DNA from: Spirochaetota bacterium
Lineage (GTDB): Bacteria > Spirochaetota > UBA4802 > JAKQUI01
Direction: 5' to 3'
NCBI GenBank assembly: GCA_029562645.1
Contig: JAKQUI010000004.1
Coordinates: forward strand, 1 to 64,000
DNA length: 64,000 nucleotides
Part shown: in pieces, positions 21,375 through 30,092 of the stretch
Position numbering within the stretch: position 1 is the first letter of the stretch
Layout of the letters: every line of letters starts with the position of its first letter
The notes under the pieces: generated by a model
Databases searched by the model: none
The model's input: the letters and a program-made list of their open reading frames with translations, nothing else
Told to the model about the DNA's origin: nothing
Translations under genes and position numbers: made by a program

Positions 21375-22322
21375 ATGGAGATCCTCGTCACCGGCGCTTC
21401 GGGCAACCTGGGATCGCTTCTCGCGCGGCACCTCCTCGCGCGCGGACACACCGTCCGTCTGATGCGGCATCGCACGCCTCTTCCCGACGATATCGCGACG
21501 CACCCGAACGCGCGCGTGCACGAGGCCGATCTTGCGCGCCCCGAAACGCTCGCCGGGCCCTGTCGCGGCGTCGACGCGATCGTCCACTTCGCCGGGGTGC
21601 TCTTCATGCCGCGCCCGGAGCGCTTCCTCCCCACCACCAACACCGAATGGTTCCGGAACCTCATGACCGCCGCAATTTCAGGCAACGCGAAAAGGGTGGT
21701 CCTCGCGAGCTTTCCGCACGTTGAGGGCGAGACCACGCCGCAGCGTCCCGCGACCGGCCGTCTCGACGGCTCGCCGGAATCTTGGCACGCCCGGACGCGG
21801 CTCGAGGAGGAAAAGCTGCTCTTCTCCATGACGAAGGGCACGGGCACCGCCCCGGTGTCGTGCCGGGTGGGCATGGTGTACGGCCGCGGCATTCTGATGA
21901 TCGACGCCGCGCGCTGGCTCGCCCGGCACCGCCTCCTCGCGGTGTGGCGAAAACCCACGTGGATACACCTCATCGCAACGCCCGATTTCCTGCGCGCGCT
22001 CGAGGCGGCCGCGACGAAAAACGGCGCGAGCGGCATCTATCACATCGGCGACCGCGGCGTCATCACCCTGCAGGAATTCCTGGACCGGGCGAGCGCGCGC
22101 TGGGGCGGCCGGAGACCATGGCGGCTTCCGGCATGGATGATCTTCACGGCCGCGGCGATGGTGGAGCTCTTCGCAATGGCGTTCGGCACGCAATCGCCGC
22201 TCACGCGCGACTTCGTCCGCATCGGCATGGCGTCCTACTACGGCGACACGACGCGCATGTTCGATGAGCTCATCGACACGCTTGAATATCCGACCTTTGA
22301 TACAGGGATCGAAACGCTGTGA
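21375..22322 (+). CDS. NAD(P)-dependent epimerase/dehydratase-like (atypical SDR) protein
   Basis: The protein has 315 residues. The Rossmann nucleotide motif is VTGASGNLGSLLARHL (4-19), with DAIVHFAGV later. The canonical YxxxK is not clear (HARTRLEEEKLL occupies the region), so it belongs with atypical SDRs of the NmrA/UDP-glucose epimerase-like type. The C-terminal region around 255-280 has a hydrophobic stretch (PAWMIFTAAAMVELFAMAFG). The substrate is unknown. Confidence 0.75.
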   Translation: MEILVTGASGNLGSLLARHLLARGHTVRLMRHRTPLPDDIATHPNARVHEADLARPETLAGPCRGVDAIVHFAGVLFMPRPERFLPTTNTEWFRNLMTAAISGNAKRVVLASFPHVEGETTPQRPATGRLDGSPESWHARTRLEEEKLLFSMTKGTGTAPVSCRVGMVYGRGILMIDAARWLARHRLLAVWRKPTWIHLIATPDFLRALEAAATKNGASGIYHIGDRGVITLQEFLDRASARWGGRRPWRLPAWMIFTAAAMVELFAMAFGTQSPLTRDFVRIGMASYYGDTTRMFDELIDTLEYPTFDTGIETL

Positions 22323-22362
22323 CGGCGGTGAATACGCACGGAAACCGGGCGGGCCGCGCGGC

Positions 22363-23508
22363 CTAGATCTTCTTCACGCACACGATGGTGATATCGTCGT
22401 GCTGCCGGGAATAGTTGGTAAAGCGGTACACGTCGTCGATGATCGCCAGGACGATGTCTCGGCTTGCGGCATGCACGTGATCGGCGAATACCCGCATGAG
22501 GCGCTCGTCGCCGTACATCCCGCACCCGCCCTCGTCGAAGGCCTCGATGAGCCCGTCGGTGTACAGGAGCAGGCAATCGCCCGTCGCCATTTCGATGGGG
22601 CGCTCGGCATAGGACGCTTGATTCGTAAACCCCACCAGCGGTCCGCCGCCCTTGACCCACTGGCACTCGCCGCTGGCGGCGCAGTAGAAGATACCCGGTG
22701 GGTGCCCGGCGGACGCGATCACGACGCTCGAGCCCCCCGACCCGATATCGCAGAGTATCGCCGTGTTCATGTAGTGGGAGCTCCGTCCCCGCTCGGTGAT
22801 GGTCCGGTTGACGTCCCGCAGCACCTCCGCCGGCGACGCCGTCGATTCTGCCGTTGAGCGAAACAGGCTCTTGAGCTCGGCCCCGACGTACGACGAGGCG
22901 ATCCCGTGCCCGGTCACGTCGCAGAGCATCACGAGCGTCCGGTCGTCGCGCAGACGGATTCCGTCGTAGAAGTCGCCCGAGAGGTCCTCCGCCGGGAGCA
23001 TGGAATGGGCGATGTCGAACCCGTCGGGCGTCCGCGAGCGCGACATCGACGCCGCCTGGATCTCGCGCACCCGGGTGAGCTCGCTGCGGAAGCGCTGCAG
23101 CTGGTCGCGCTCGAGGTCCTTCAGGCGCCGATACTCGAGGGCCTTCCGGAGCGTTGCCTGAAACAGCTCGATGTCGATGGGCTTGATGATGTAATCGAAC
23201 ACCCCGAGCTTCATGATGTCGATGATGGTGCCCGCGGAGTCGAGCGCGGTCTGCACCAGGATCACCGCGTCCGGGTGCCGCTCCTTGAGATGGCCGATGA
23301 AGGCCCTTCCGTCCATCACCGGCATCATGAGATCGACGATGTAGACGGCGAAGAACCCGTCCGAGAGCATGTCCAACGCGACGCGCCCGTTGTCGGCGAC
23401 CGCGGTCGCGAGCCCCTGGCGCGCGCAGAGCCCCTTCAGGATCTTCTGGTTCTGCGGATTGTCCTCGACGATCAGGACCGGTCCGACATGTTCCGTTCTC
23501 GGCTGCAT
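22363..23508 (-). CDS. Response regulator with PP2C-type (RsbU/SpoIIE-like) phosphatase output
   Basis: The protein has 381 residues. Residues 10-125 form a receiver (LIVEDN, phospho-acceptor in VDLMMPVMDG, KPID near the end). A coiled-coil linker (126-165) leads to a PP2C domain with LSGDFYDGI, LCDVTGHGIASSY and the metal motif QHDDITIVCV. It likely dephosphorylates an anti-anti-sigma factor (STAS protein) in response to a kinase signal; no such partner is adjacent. ATG 23508 follows GGGGGAG and sits just after the single-receiver gene. It is the last gene of a kinase-CheY-RsbU unit. Confidence 0.9.
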   Translation of the reverse strand: MQPRTEHVGPVLIVEDNPQNQKILKGLCARQGLATAVADNGRVALDMLSDGFFAVYIVDLMMPVMDGRAFIGHLKERHPDAVILVQTALDSAGTIIDIMKLGVFDYIIKPIDIELFQATLRKALEYRRLKDLERDQLQRFRSELTRVREIQAASMSRSRTPDGFDIAHSMLPAEDLSGDFYDGIRLRDDRTLVMLCDVTGHGIASSYVGAELKSLFRSTAESTASPAEVLRDVNRTITERGRSSHYMNTAILCDIGSGGSSVVIASAGHPPGIFYCAASGECQWVKGGGPLVGFTNQASYAERPIEMATGDCLLLYTDGLIEAFDEGGCGMYGDERLMRVFADHVHAASRDIVLAIIDDVYRFTNYSRQHDDITIVCVKKI

Positions 23509-23516
23509 ATGGCGTA

Positions 23517-23897
23517 TCACTCCCCCCTCGGCGGCGCATACCGTTTCACGGTCGCGACGAACGCGTGGATGTCGATGGGCTTGGTCATGTACTCGTCGCA
23601 TCCCGCCGCGCGGGCGCGCGCCTCCTCGTCCTTCATCGCGAACGAGGTGATCACGATGATCGGAATCCCCCGCGTGGCCTCGTTCGCCCGCAAGCGCCTC
23701 GTCGCCTCGTAGCCGTCCATGCGCGGGAGCTGGATGTCCATGAGAATGAGGTCCGGCCGCTCGGCGATGGCCTTCTCCACGCCCGCCTGCCCGTCCTCCG
23801 CCTCGATGAAGCGATAGCCGTTGTGGCGCAGCAGGTCCGCCATGATCTTCCGGTTTTTTGGATTGTCCTCCACGATCAGGACCGTTGGAGCGCTCAT
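23517..23897 (-). CDS. Single-domain CheY-like response regulator
   Basis: The protein has 126 residues forming a complete receiver: LIVEDNPKN, phospho-acceptor Asp in LILMDIQLPRMDG, conserved Thr/Ser in ITSFAM, and KPIDIHAF. There is no output domain. Its start overlaps the stop of the upstream hybrid-style sensor kinase (ATGA at 23897-23894). It probably serves as phosphate shuttle or sink between the kinase and the phosphatase-type regulator. Confidence 0.9.
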   Translation of the reverse strand: MSAPTVLIVEDNPKNRKIMADLLRHNGYRFIEAEDGQAGVEKAIAERPDLILMDIQLPRMDGYEATRRLRANEATRGIPIIVITSFAMKDEEARARAAGCDEYMTKPIDIHAFVATVKRYAPPRGE

Positions 23898-26845
23898 GCG
23901 CCATCACCTCCCCGAACCGCCGTATCCGCCAAAACCGCGGGGAGGAACACGTAAAAGCGGCTGCCCTTCCCCGGTTCGCTCTCCACGCGCACATGGCCGC
24001 CGTGCTGTTCGGCGAAGCGCTTCACCAGCGACAGTCCCAGTCCCGTCCCCTCGTATCGCTTCGTGAGGGTCTCCTCGACCTGATAGAACTCGCCGAAAAC
24101 TCGGTCGATGTTCTCCGGGGCGATGCCGATCCCGGTGTCCCACACGCACAGCTCCACGCCGCCGTCGCGCGCCGCGGCGCGGACGCCCACCGATCCCCCG
24201 TCCCCGGTGAACTTCACGGCGTTTGACAACAGGTTAAAGACGATCTGCTTCACCTTCCGTTCGTCCGCGACAATTTCGGGCAACGTCCCCGCCACGTCTA
24301 TCGAGAGCGCGATCCCGTGCTTCAGGGCCCGCTCGCGCACCACCACCAGGCTGTTGGCCACAAGCTGCGCCAGGTCCACCGGGCCGGGCTCGAGCGGGCT
24401 GTACCCGGCCTCCACCTTCGAAAGGTCCAGGATGTCGTTGATCAGGTTCAGCAGGTGCCGTCCGCTCTCCCGGATGTCGCGCACATAGTCCGCCTGCTCG
24501 GGATTCAGCTCGCCCAGGTAGCTCTCGACGAGCATGTCGGACATCGCGATCACGGAATTGAGCGGGGTGCGCAGCTCGTGGCTCATGTTCGCCAGGAAGG
24601 TCGATTTCGCGCGGTTGGCGATCTCCGCGGCATCCTTCGCCGCCTGCAGGGCCGCCTCGTGGCGCTTCTGTTCGGTCACATCGATGGTGGTGATGAGGAT
24701 GTTCCGGAAGGCGCTCTCCGGCGCGGGGACGCTCACGCGCAGGATAACGGTGATGATCGCGCCCTGCATCGTGCGGCGGCGCGTTTCCACCTGATAGAAG
24801 CGGCTCCCGCTGGCGACCGCGGCGATGACGTCCTTGAAGGCCTCGATGGACTCGGCGAGAAAAATCTTCTCGATGCCCGCGATCAACTCCTCCTTCGACG
24901 AGGCGCCGTAGAGCTTCACCGACGCCTCGTTCACGTCGACGATGCGAACGCCCCGCTTGATCCGGTCGAAATCGTCCGGATGCTCGTCGAGGTAGGCCCT
25001 GATATCGGTCACGCCGCTGGCCAGGATTTCCTCGACCGCCCCCCGGATCGCCTCGTAATCGATCTCCCAGATCGAGACGTCGGCCAGATCGAAGATGCTC
25101 CGGAAGCGCTCCTCCGAAACTCGCAGGGCGTCCTCGTACCGGTGGCGCTCGGTGATGTCGCGACCGATGCCCACGTACCCGATCACCGCGCTGTTCTCGT
25201 CCTTGAGCGCCGAGGTGACGAACTCGTAGAGAATCAGCTCCCCGCTCCGGTTGCGCACATACACCTCCAGAGAGTTCCCCCGCCCGAGGCGGCGGTGCTC
25301 CTCAACCAGACAGGTGGCCTCCGATCCGCACATCGGCGTGAAGAGGTGCGCGATGTTCCGGCTCACCAGCTCCGCGGAATCGTACCCGGTCGCCTCCTCG
25401 AATTTCCGGTTCCACTTGATGAGCCGCCCCGCCGTGTCCAGCACGTAAAACATGTCGGGGATCGTCGTCACGAAGCTTTCCAATTCATTGAGCGCGCGGC
25501 GCATCGATATCTCCGCGAGCTTCTGGCGGGTGATGTCGCGCGAGATGCACACCATGCCCATCACGGCGCCGTCTTCGTCGCGCAGCGGCACCGCGGTGTC
25601 GAGGAACCACAGCTCGCCGCCGTCCGGGCCGGTGAAGCGCCCCTCCTCGGACAAGGCGAGGTTCGGATCGAGATCGATAAGCGACCCGGCCTGGCGGCAC
25701 TTGAGAACGACATCCTCCGGCAAAAACTCCGCGATGTCCCGACCGGCGATCGGCTCCCGGTCCTTCGGCGCGAGGTAGCGGCGACCCGCGTCGTTGAGAA
25801 CCAACGCTTTTCCCTCGCCATCGAGCGCAAACACGATATCGGGAATATTGTTGATGATGGTCCGCAGGAGATTGCGCTCGTCGGCCAGGGCGTCCTCGGC
25901 GCGCTGGCGCTCCTGGATCTCCGTCTCCAGCCGCCGGTTCTGCACGCGCGCCTCGTCCAGCACCTCCTCGATGCGCCGCGTCCGGTGCCGCACCTTGACG
26001 CGCAGCACGACGATGAACACGAGCAGCAGGACGAACACCGCGCCGGCCCCGGCCAGCCACAGGTAGCGCTTGAGCCATTCCGGAATCGCCGGCATGATCG
26101 ACCACTGCCGGAAGACCTCCCGCACCTCGCGGAAGGTGATGCGGTGCATCCCGGCATTGATGCGCTTTAACAGCTCCGCGTTCCCACGACGCACCCCCAC
26201 GCGCAGCTTTTCCAGATACAGCGTTTCGATCCGTGTGAAGCGGTCGTGCGCGCCGTGACGCGCAAGGTAGTACCCGGCCACCGGATACTCGAGCACGAAG
26301 GCCGCGACACCGCCGGCAAGCGCGCTGCGAACGAGGTCCTCATTGCCCGCGAACCGGCGCAGCGCGACCTGCGGGTACTGCGCCTGCAGCCACTTCTCCG
26401 GAAAACCGCCGGCGACGACGCCCACGGGATGGGGCCCCACGCCGTCGATCGATTTGATCGGCACCGCCTTGTCCGCGAACAGGTCCACCTCGATCTCGAG
26501 AAACTCGCGGGCGAAATCGATCTCGTCATGAAACTCGCCGTAATAGTGCATGCCGCCGACGATATCGGCCTTCCCCGCCTTTAACAGCTCCACGCCCTTC
26601 GCGGCCTCTGCGGGAACGAAGCGCACCCCGCACTCGACCTTCCGCCCCCAGATCCGCATGAGGTCGATGGCGACGCCCTTCGACTCGCCGCGCTCGTCCA
26701 CGAAGGCGTATGGGCGCAGGTCGGGCGGGTGGGTGATGACGACTTCGCACAGCGTCGTATCGGCCGCGGCGGCACTCATCATCGCCATTAAAAAGAAAGG
26801 GATGAGCGCGATGGCGAGACTGTTTCGGATGCGTTTCTGGCCCAT
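23894..26845 (-). CDS. Sensor histidine kinase: periplasmic solute-binding domain, multiple PAS, HisKA, HATPase
   Basis: The protein has 983 residues. A signal/anchor segment (about 10-28) leads to a family-3 solute-binding-protein domain (about 30-245: ITHPPDLRPYAFVDERGES onwards), a transmembrane helix (about 262-285), a coiled coil, three PAS modules (about 325-435, 450-555, 575-705), HisKA with FLANMSHELRTPLNS, and HATPase with NLLSNAVKF, WDTGIGIAPENI and EGTGLGLSLV. It should sense a small periplasmic ligand and phosphorylate the adjacent CheY. ATG 26845 has a TTGGAAAC site; ATG 26863 would add six residues. No fused receiver is present. Confidence 0.92.
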   Translation of the reverse strand: MGQKRIRNSLAIALIPFFLMAMMSAAAADTTLCEVVITHPPDLRPYAFVDERGESKGVAIDLMRIWGRKVECGVRFVPAEAAKGVELLKAGKADIVGGMHYYGEFHDEIDFAREFLEIEVDLFADKAVPIKSIDGVGPHPVGVVAGGFPEKWLQAQYPQVALRRFAGNEDLVRSALAGGVAAFVLEYPVAGYYLARHGAHDRFTRIETLYLEKLRVGVRRGNAELLKRINAGMHRITFREVREVFRQWSIMPAIPEWLKRYLWLAGAGAVFVLLLVFIVVLRVKVRHRTRRIEEVLDEARVQNRRLETEIQERQRAEDALADERNLLRTIINNIPDIVFALDGEGKALVLNDAGRRYLAPKDREPIAGRDIAEFLPEDVVLKCRQAGSLIDLDPNLALSEEGRFTGPDGGELWFLDTAVPLRDEDGAVMGMVCISRDITRQKLAEISMRRALNELESFVTTIPDMFYVLDTAGRLIKWNRKFEEATGYDSAELVSRNIAHLFTPMCGSEATCLVEEHRRLGRGNSLEVYVRNRSGELILYEFVTSALKDENSAVIGYVGIGRDITERHRYEDALRVSEERFRSIFDLADVSIWEIDYEAIRGAVEEILASGVTDIRAYLDEHPDDFDRIKRGVRIVDVNEASVKLYGASSKEELIAGIEKIFLAESIEAFKDVIAAVASGSRFYQVETRRRTMQGAIITVILRVSVPAPESAFRNILITTIDVTEQKRHEAALQAAKDAAEIANRAKSTFLANMSHELRTPLNSVIAMSDMLVESYLGELNPEQADYVRDIRESGRHLLNLINDILDLSKVEAGYSPLEPGPVDLAQLVANSLVVVRERALKHGIALSIDVAGTLPEIVADERKVKQIVFNLLSNAVKFTGDGGSVGVRAAARDGGVELCVWDTGIGIAPENIDRVFGEFYQVEETLTKRYEGTGLGLSLVKRFAEQHGGHVRVESEPGKGSRFYVFLPAVLADTAVRGGDGA

Positions 26846-27053
26846 GGCATGTTTCCAAAGCATTCTGGATGCCGTATTTCACGCTACCATGCGGAAGCCA
26901 TGCTGTCCATCCATTTTCGCACCGTGATCACCCCGGCGGTTAAATTGCCTCAATTCCCGCCCGAAACCGGCCGATCATAGTAATCAGGAGCCGCCACGGG
27001 GCGCACGCCGCATCCGGACCGGCGCCGACCACGAACGCGCCCATACGCAAACG

Positions 27054-27713
27054 ATGAAACGAACGATCGCACGAACAGCTTGCCTCCTCGCCGCCGCGGC
27101 CATCGTCGCGACCGCCCGTCCGGCGCGCGCCGCGGAGACCTTCGCCGCCGGCGTGCACGGCGGCTTCCAGCACGACGTGGGAAACTTCGCCGCCTACAAT
27201 CCCGCCGTCGAGGTCGATCCCGAGAACACCTTTCTGCTGGGCGCCTCCTTCTTCCTGAATTACGGGCGGGGTTTCTTCCGCTTCGGCTTCGACACGACCA
27301 TCCTGTTCAACCGCGGGCGTATTATCGAGGACCCGGGCCAGGTCGAGCGCATCAACCGCTACGCCATCAACTACACCGCGCTCCCGGCCTTCATCGGGAT
27401 CCGGTTCGACATCTTCGACCGCGGCGCGGTGTATCTCGGCGCCGGGGCCACCTACTTTCTCGCCTCCGGCAGGATCAATTTCAAATCGACCGACGCCGAG
27501 GAGGAGATCACGGCGAACATCGTGGGCTACGGCTTCATCCTGGGCGGACAGATCAACCTCACGCGAAACGCCTGCCTGTACCTGGAGTGGCAGTATGTGA
27601 GCGGGCGGTCGCAGGCCCTGCTGAACACGAGCGCGGAGTACACCTGGTATAATCTCGCGCTGGACATGACCGGAAACCGGTATTTTCTTGGATGCAGGTA
27701 CTATCTCTTTTAG
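27054..27713 (+). CDS. Outer-membrane beta-barrel protein 1
   Basis: The protein has 219 residues. A signal peptide (1-26, ending ARAAE) is followed by alternating beta-strand sequence with aromatic girdle residues, ending CRYYLF with a terminal Phe, typical of a small (8-10 strand) outer-membrane barrel. It is first of three tandem barrels sharing the same general layout (about 220-266 aa) and followed at once by a prepilin peptidase gene. The function is unknown. Confidence 0.75.
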   Translation: MKRTIARTACLLAAAAIVATARPARAAETFAAGVHGGFQHDVGNFAAYNPAVEVDPENTFLLGASFFLNYGRGFFRFGFDTTILFNRGRIIEDPGQVERINRYAINYTALPAFIGIRFDIFDRGAVYLGAGATYFLASGRINFKSTDAEEEITANIVGYGFILGGQINLTRNACLYLEWQYVSGRSQALLNTSAEYTWYNLALDMTGNRYFLGCRYYLF

Positions 27714-27718
27714 CGGCA

Positions 27719-28519
27719 ATGAATACGGTGCGCACATACATCATCCTGCTCGTCGTGCTGATCGCGTTCGCCGCGGCCCCCCGGCCGCTTGCGGCGGCGA
27801 TCACCACCAACGGCATCGGCATCTATACCGGCATCGCGCCGAACATGGGCGGGTCGATGCACTCATTCGTGCAACAGCAGCACTTCAACACGCGAAACGG
27901 CATCCACGACATCAACCGCGTGCAGGACGGCATCGACACGGCGAAGATCGAACGCCCGATGGGCGTCACGGTGGGCATCGACTGGAAGGTCATCATCGAG
28001 GAACATTTCTTCTTCCGGGCCGCCGCGAATTATTCCAAGAGCGTCGTGGGCGGGAGCGGCACGACCGCCTGGACCGACAACGGCGGGATCTCCTACTATG
28101 CGCTCGATTGCCGCTATTCCGTGGCCACCTTCGACGTGCCGCTCCTCGCGGGCTTCACCATCAAGTTCTGGGACGACGTGCGCTTCTACGTGGGCGGCGG
28201 CGCTGCCTTCGCCTCCGGCATGTACGACAACGAGTTCTCGTCGGAGGACCACCCCGATCCCTTCACGCGCAAGGGGCAGTTTCGGGGGACCGGATTTCCG
28301 CTGGTCGCCTATGCGCACGGCGAGTATTACTTCACCACACGATACGCGATCTCGGCGACGGTGCTCTACTATGGCGGGTCCACGCCGCTGTTGCGCGACG
28401 GCATCCACGCCGACACCGAGGGCTTAAACGGCAAGGGCGCCTACGACTACGCCCGCATCGACTTCACCGGGTACCGGTTCGCCTTCGGCATCACGTTCTA
28501 CTTCGGGTCCGATCAATGA
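27719..28519 (+). CDS. Outer-membrane beta-barrel protein 2
   Basis: The protein has 266 residues. A signal peptide ends near PLAAA (about 27). The mature part is beta-rich with Gly/aromatic alternation and ends in TFYFGSDQ. ATG 27719 is preferred over the upstream in-frame ATG 27692, which lies inside the preceding gene. The stop overlaps the next start (ATGA at 28516-28519). It resembles barrel proteins 1 and 3 in layout rather than in detailed sequence. Confidence 0.72.
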   Translation: MNTVRTYIILLVVLIAFAAAPRPLAAAITTNGIGIYTGIAPNMGGSMHSFVQQQHFNTRNGIHDINRVQDGIDTAKIERPMGVTVGIDWKVIIEEHFFFRAAANYSKSVVGGSGTTAWTDNGGISYYALDCRYSVATFDVPLLAGFTIKFWDDVRFYVGGGAAFASGMYDNEFSSEDHPDPFTRKGQFRGTGFPLVAYAHGEYYFTTRYAISATVLYYGGSTPLLRDGIHADTEGLNGKGAYDYARIDFTGYRFAFGITFYFGSDQ

Positions 28520-29310
28520 TACCACGCACCGGACAACGGACGCATCGGGCGCGGGCCGCGCTCCTCGCGGCGGGCGCGGCGTTTTCCCTGCTCATCGCAT
28601 CGGCGCCCGGAGCGGCGGGCGAGCTCTCGTTCGGCGTGAATGCCGGCGCGACCTACGACGTGAATCGCCTGGGCGAGGACATCAACCGCTACAACGTGGT
28701 CATGGAGGCCTACAGCGACGAAAACCCCGGCTCCATGACGCAGTCGATGGGAACGCCCGTCGCGCCCGCCTTCGGGCTCTCGGCGCGCTACCAGTTCAAC
28801 CAGCTCCTCTTCCGGGTGGGCCTGTACTTCGCCACGCCCGTCGGCTCCATCGAGGGGTACATCACCCCCGCGGACGGCCAGGAGAACCGGCTCAAGATCT
28901 CCACCTTCCAGATCTCGATGCCCGCGACCGTCGCCCTCGTGCTGCCCATCAAGGAAAAGACCTATGTATACCTGGGTCTCGGGCTCACCTATCATCAAAT
29001 CTACGTCAAGATGTCCCAATCGAACCCGCAGCAGACGGCGGCCCTGTTCGAGGCCAACGGGCTCTCGTCGCACCGCACGGACCAGTACGGCGGGCAGTTC
29101 GGCGGCTACCACATCCTGATCGGGGCCGAATTCCCCCTCCTCGAGCGGCTCACGCTCACCGTGGACTGGATACACCAGGAGGCGCGCTCGCAGGCGCTCG
29201 AGAACAAGGGGACGGACGCGAACGGCGCGGCAACCACGTCGCCGAAGCGAACCTTCAGCGCCACGGGCGATTTCGCCTTCATCGGCGTGAACTACTACCT
29301 GCAGATATAG
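28516..29310 (+). CDS. Outer-membrane beta-barrel protein 3
   Basis: The protein has 264 residues. A long signal peptide (1-36, AASAPGAAGE cleavage region) is followed by a beta-rich mature domain ending FIGVNYYLQI, with aromatic termini typical of barrels. It is coupled by ATGA overlap to barrel 2 and followed after 3 bp by the prepilin peptidase gene, so all four genes form one transcription unit. Confidence 0.72.
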   Translation: MIPRTGQRTHRARAALLAAGAAFSLLIASAPGAAGELSFGVNAGATYDVNRLGEDINRYNVVMEAYSDENPGSMTQSMGTPVAPAFGLSARYQFNQLLFRVGLYFATPVGSIEGYITPADGQENRLKISTFQISMPATVALVLPIKEKTYVYLGLGLTYHQIYVKMSQSNPQQTAALFEANGLSSHRTDQYGGQFGGYHILIGAEFPLLERLTLTVDWIHQEARSQALENKGTDANGAATTSPKRTFSATGDFAFIGVNYYLQI

Positions 29311-29313
29311 CCC

Positions 29314-30087
29314 ATGGCGCACGGTGCGATTCTCTGGGCCGTCGTCTTTTTCCTCGGGGCCGCATGGGGGAGCTTCTTCTACACCCTCGCCCTGCGCTGG
29401 GCGGACGGCTCGTTTCGCGAGAGCCCCTGGCGCGCGCTTGCGACGCCGTCGCGCTGCCCCGCGTGCGCATCGCGCATACCGCTTCTCCGCCTCATTCCGG
29501 CGCTCGGCTACCTCATCGCGCGCGGGCGCTGCAACTCCTGCGGCGTGCGGATCCCCGCGGCCTATCCGCTCGCGGAGCTCGGGTATGGCGCGCTCGCCGT
29601 CGTCGTCGCCCTGCGGCTCGGCGTGAACGCGCCCGGCGCGGTCCTCTTCCTGGTCATGGGGCTGGCGATCGCCATCGCCATCATCGACGCGAAAACGATG
29701 GAAATACCGCTCCCCCTCACCCTCGCGTTCGTCGCGCTGTCGATCTACCCCATCATCCTCACGGGATCGGTCCGGGACACGCTCCTGGGATTCGGCATCG
29801 CCGCGGCCTTCTTCGTGGTGATGCTGCTCGTGTTCCCCGGGAGCTTCGGCGGCGGCGACATCAAACTCGCGGCGGCGATGGGCCTTCTCCTCGGGTTCGA
29901 GCTCACCATCGTCATGATCGAAACGGCGCTGGTCACCGGCTCCGTCGCGGGCGTCATCTACGCGTACCGGACGAAGAAGGGCCTGCGCGTGCGCTTCCCC
30001 TTCGCGCCGTTCCTCGCGGCGGGCCTGGTCGTCGCGCTCCTCTTCGGGCGGGACATCGTGCTCCTCTACTACCGAATCATGTTCTGA
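29314..30087 (+). CDS. pilD: Prepilin peptidase (A24 family)
   Basis: The protein has 257 residues. Two zinc-binding cysteine pairs lie in the N-terminal loop (CPAC and CNSC), the catalytic aspartates are in IIDAKTMEIP and in the GxGD-type motif FGGGDIKLAAAMG, and about 7-8 membrane segments are present. The N-terminal methylase-type region appears complete. It cleaves leader peptides of type IV prepilins or type II secretion pseudopilins at the inner membrane. No pilin or secretion gene is nearby; its placement behind three outer-membrane barrels is unusual. Confidence 0.92.
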   Translation: MAHGAILWAVVFFLGAAWGSFFYTLALRWADGSFRESPWRALATPSRCPACASRIPLLRLIPALGYLIARGRCNSCGVRIPAAYPLAELGYGALAVVVALRLGVNAPGAVLFLVMGLAIAIAIIDAKTMEIPLPLTLAFVALSIYPIILTGSVRDTLLGFGIAAAFFVVMLLVFPGSFGGGDIKLAAAMGLLLGFELTIVMIETALVTGSVAGVIYAYRTKKGLRVRFPFAPFLAAGLVVALLFGRDIVLLYYRIMF

Positions 30088-30092
30088 TGGGC

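Noticed and set aside
24317-26170. Plus-strand open frame of over 600 codons opposite the sensor kinase
   Set aside because: The kinase on the other strand has all conserved motifs. The antisense product is His/Arg/Val-rich with no recognisable fold.
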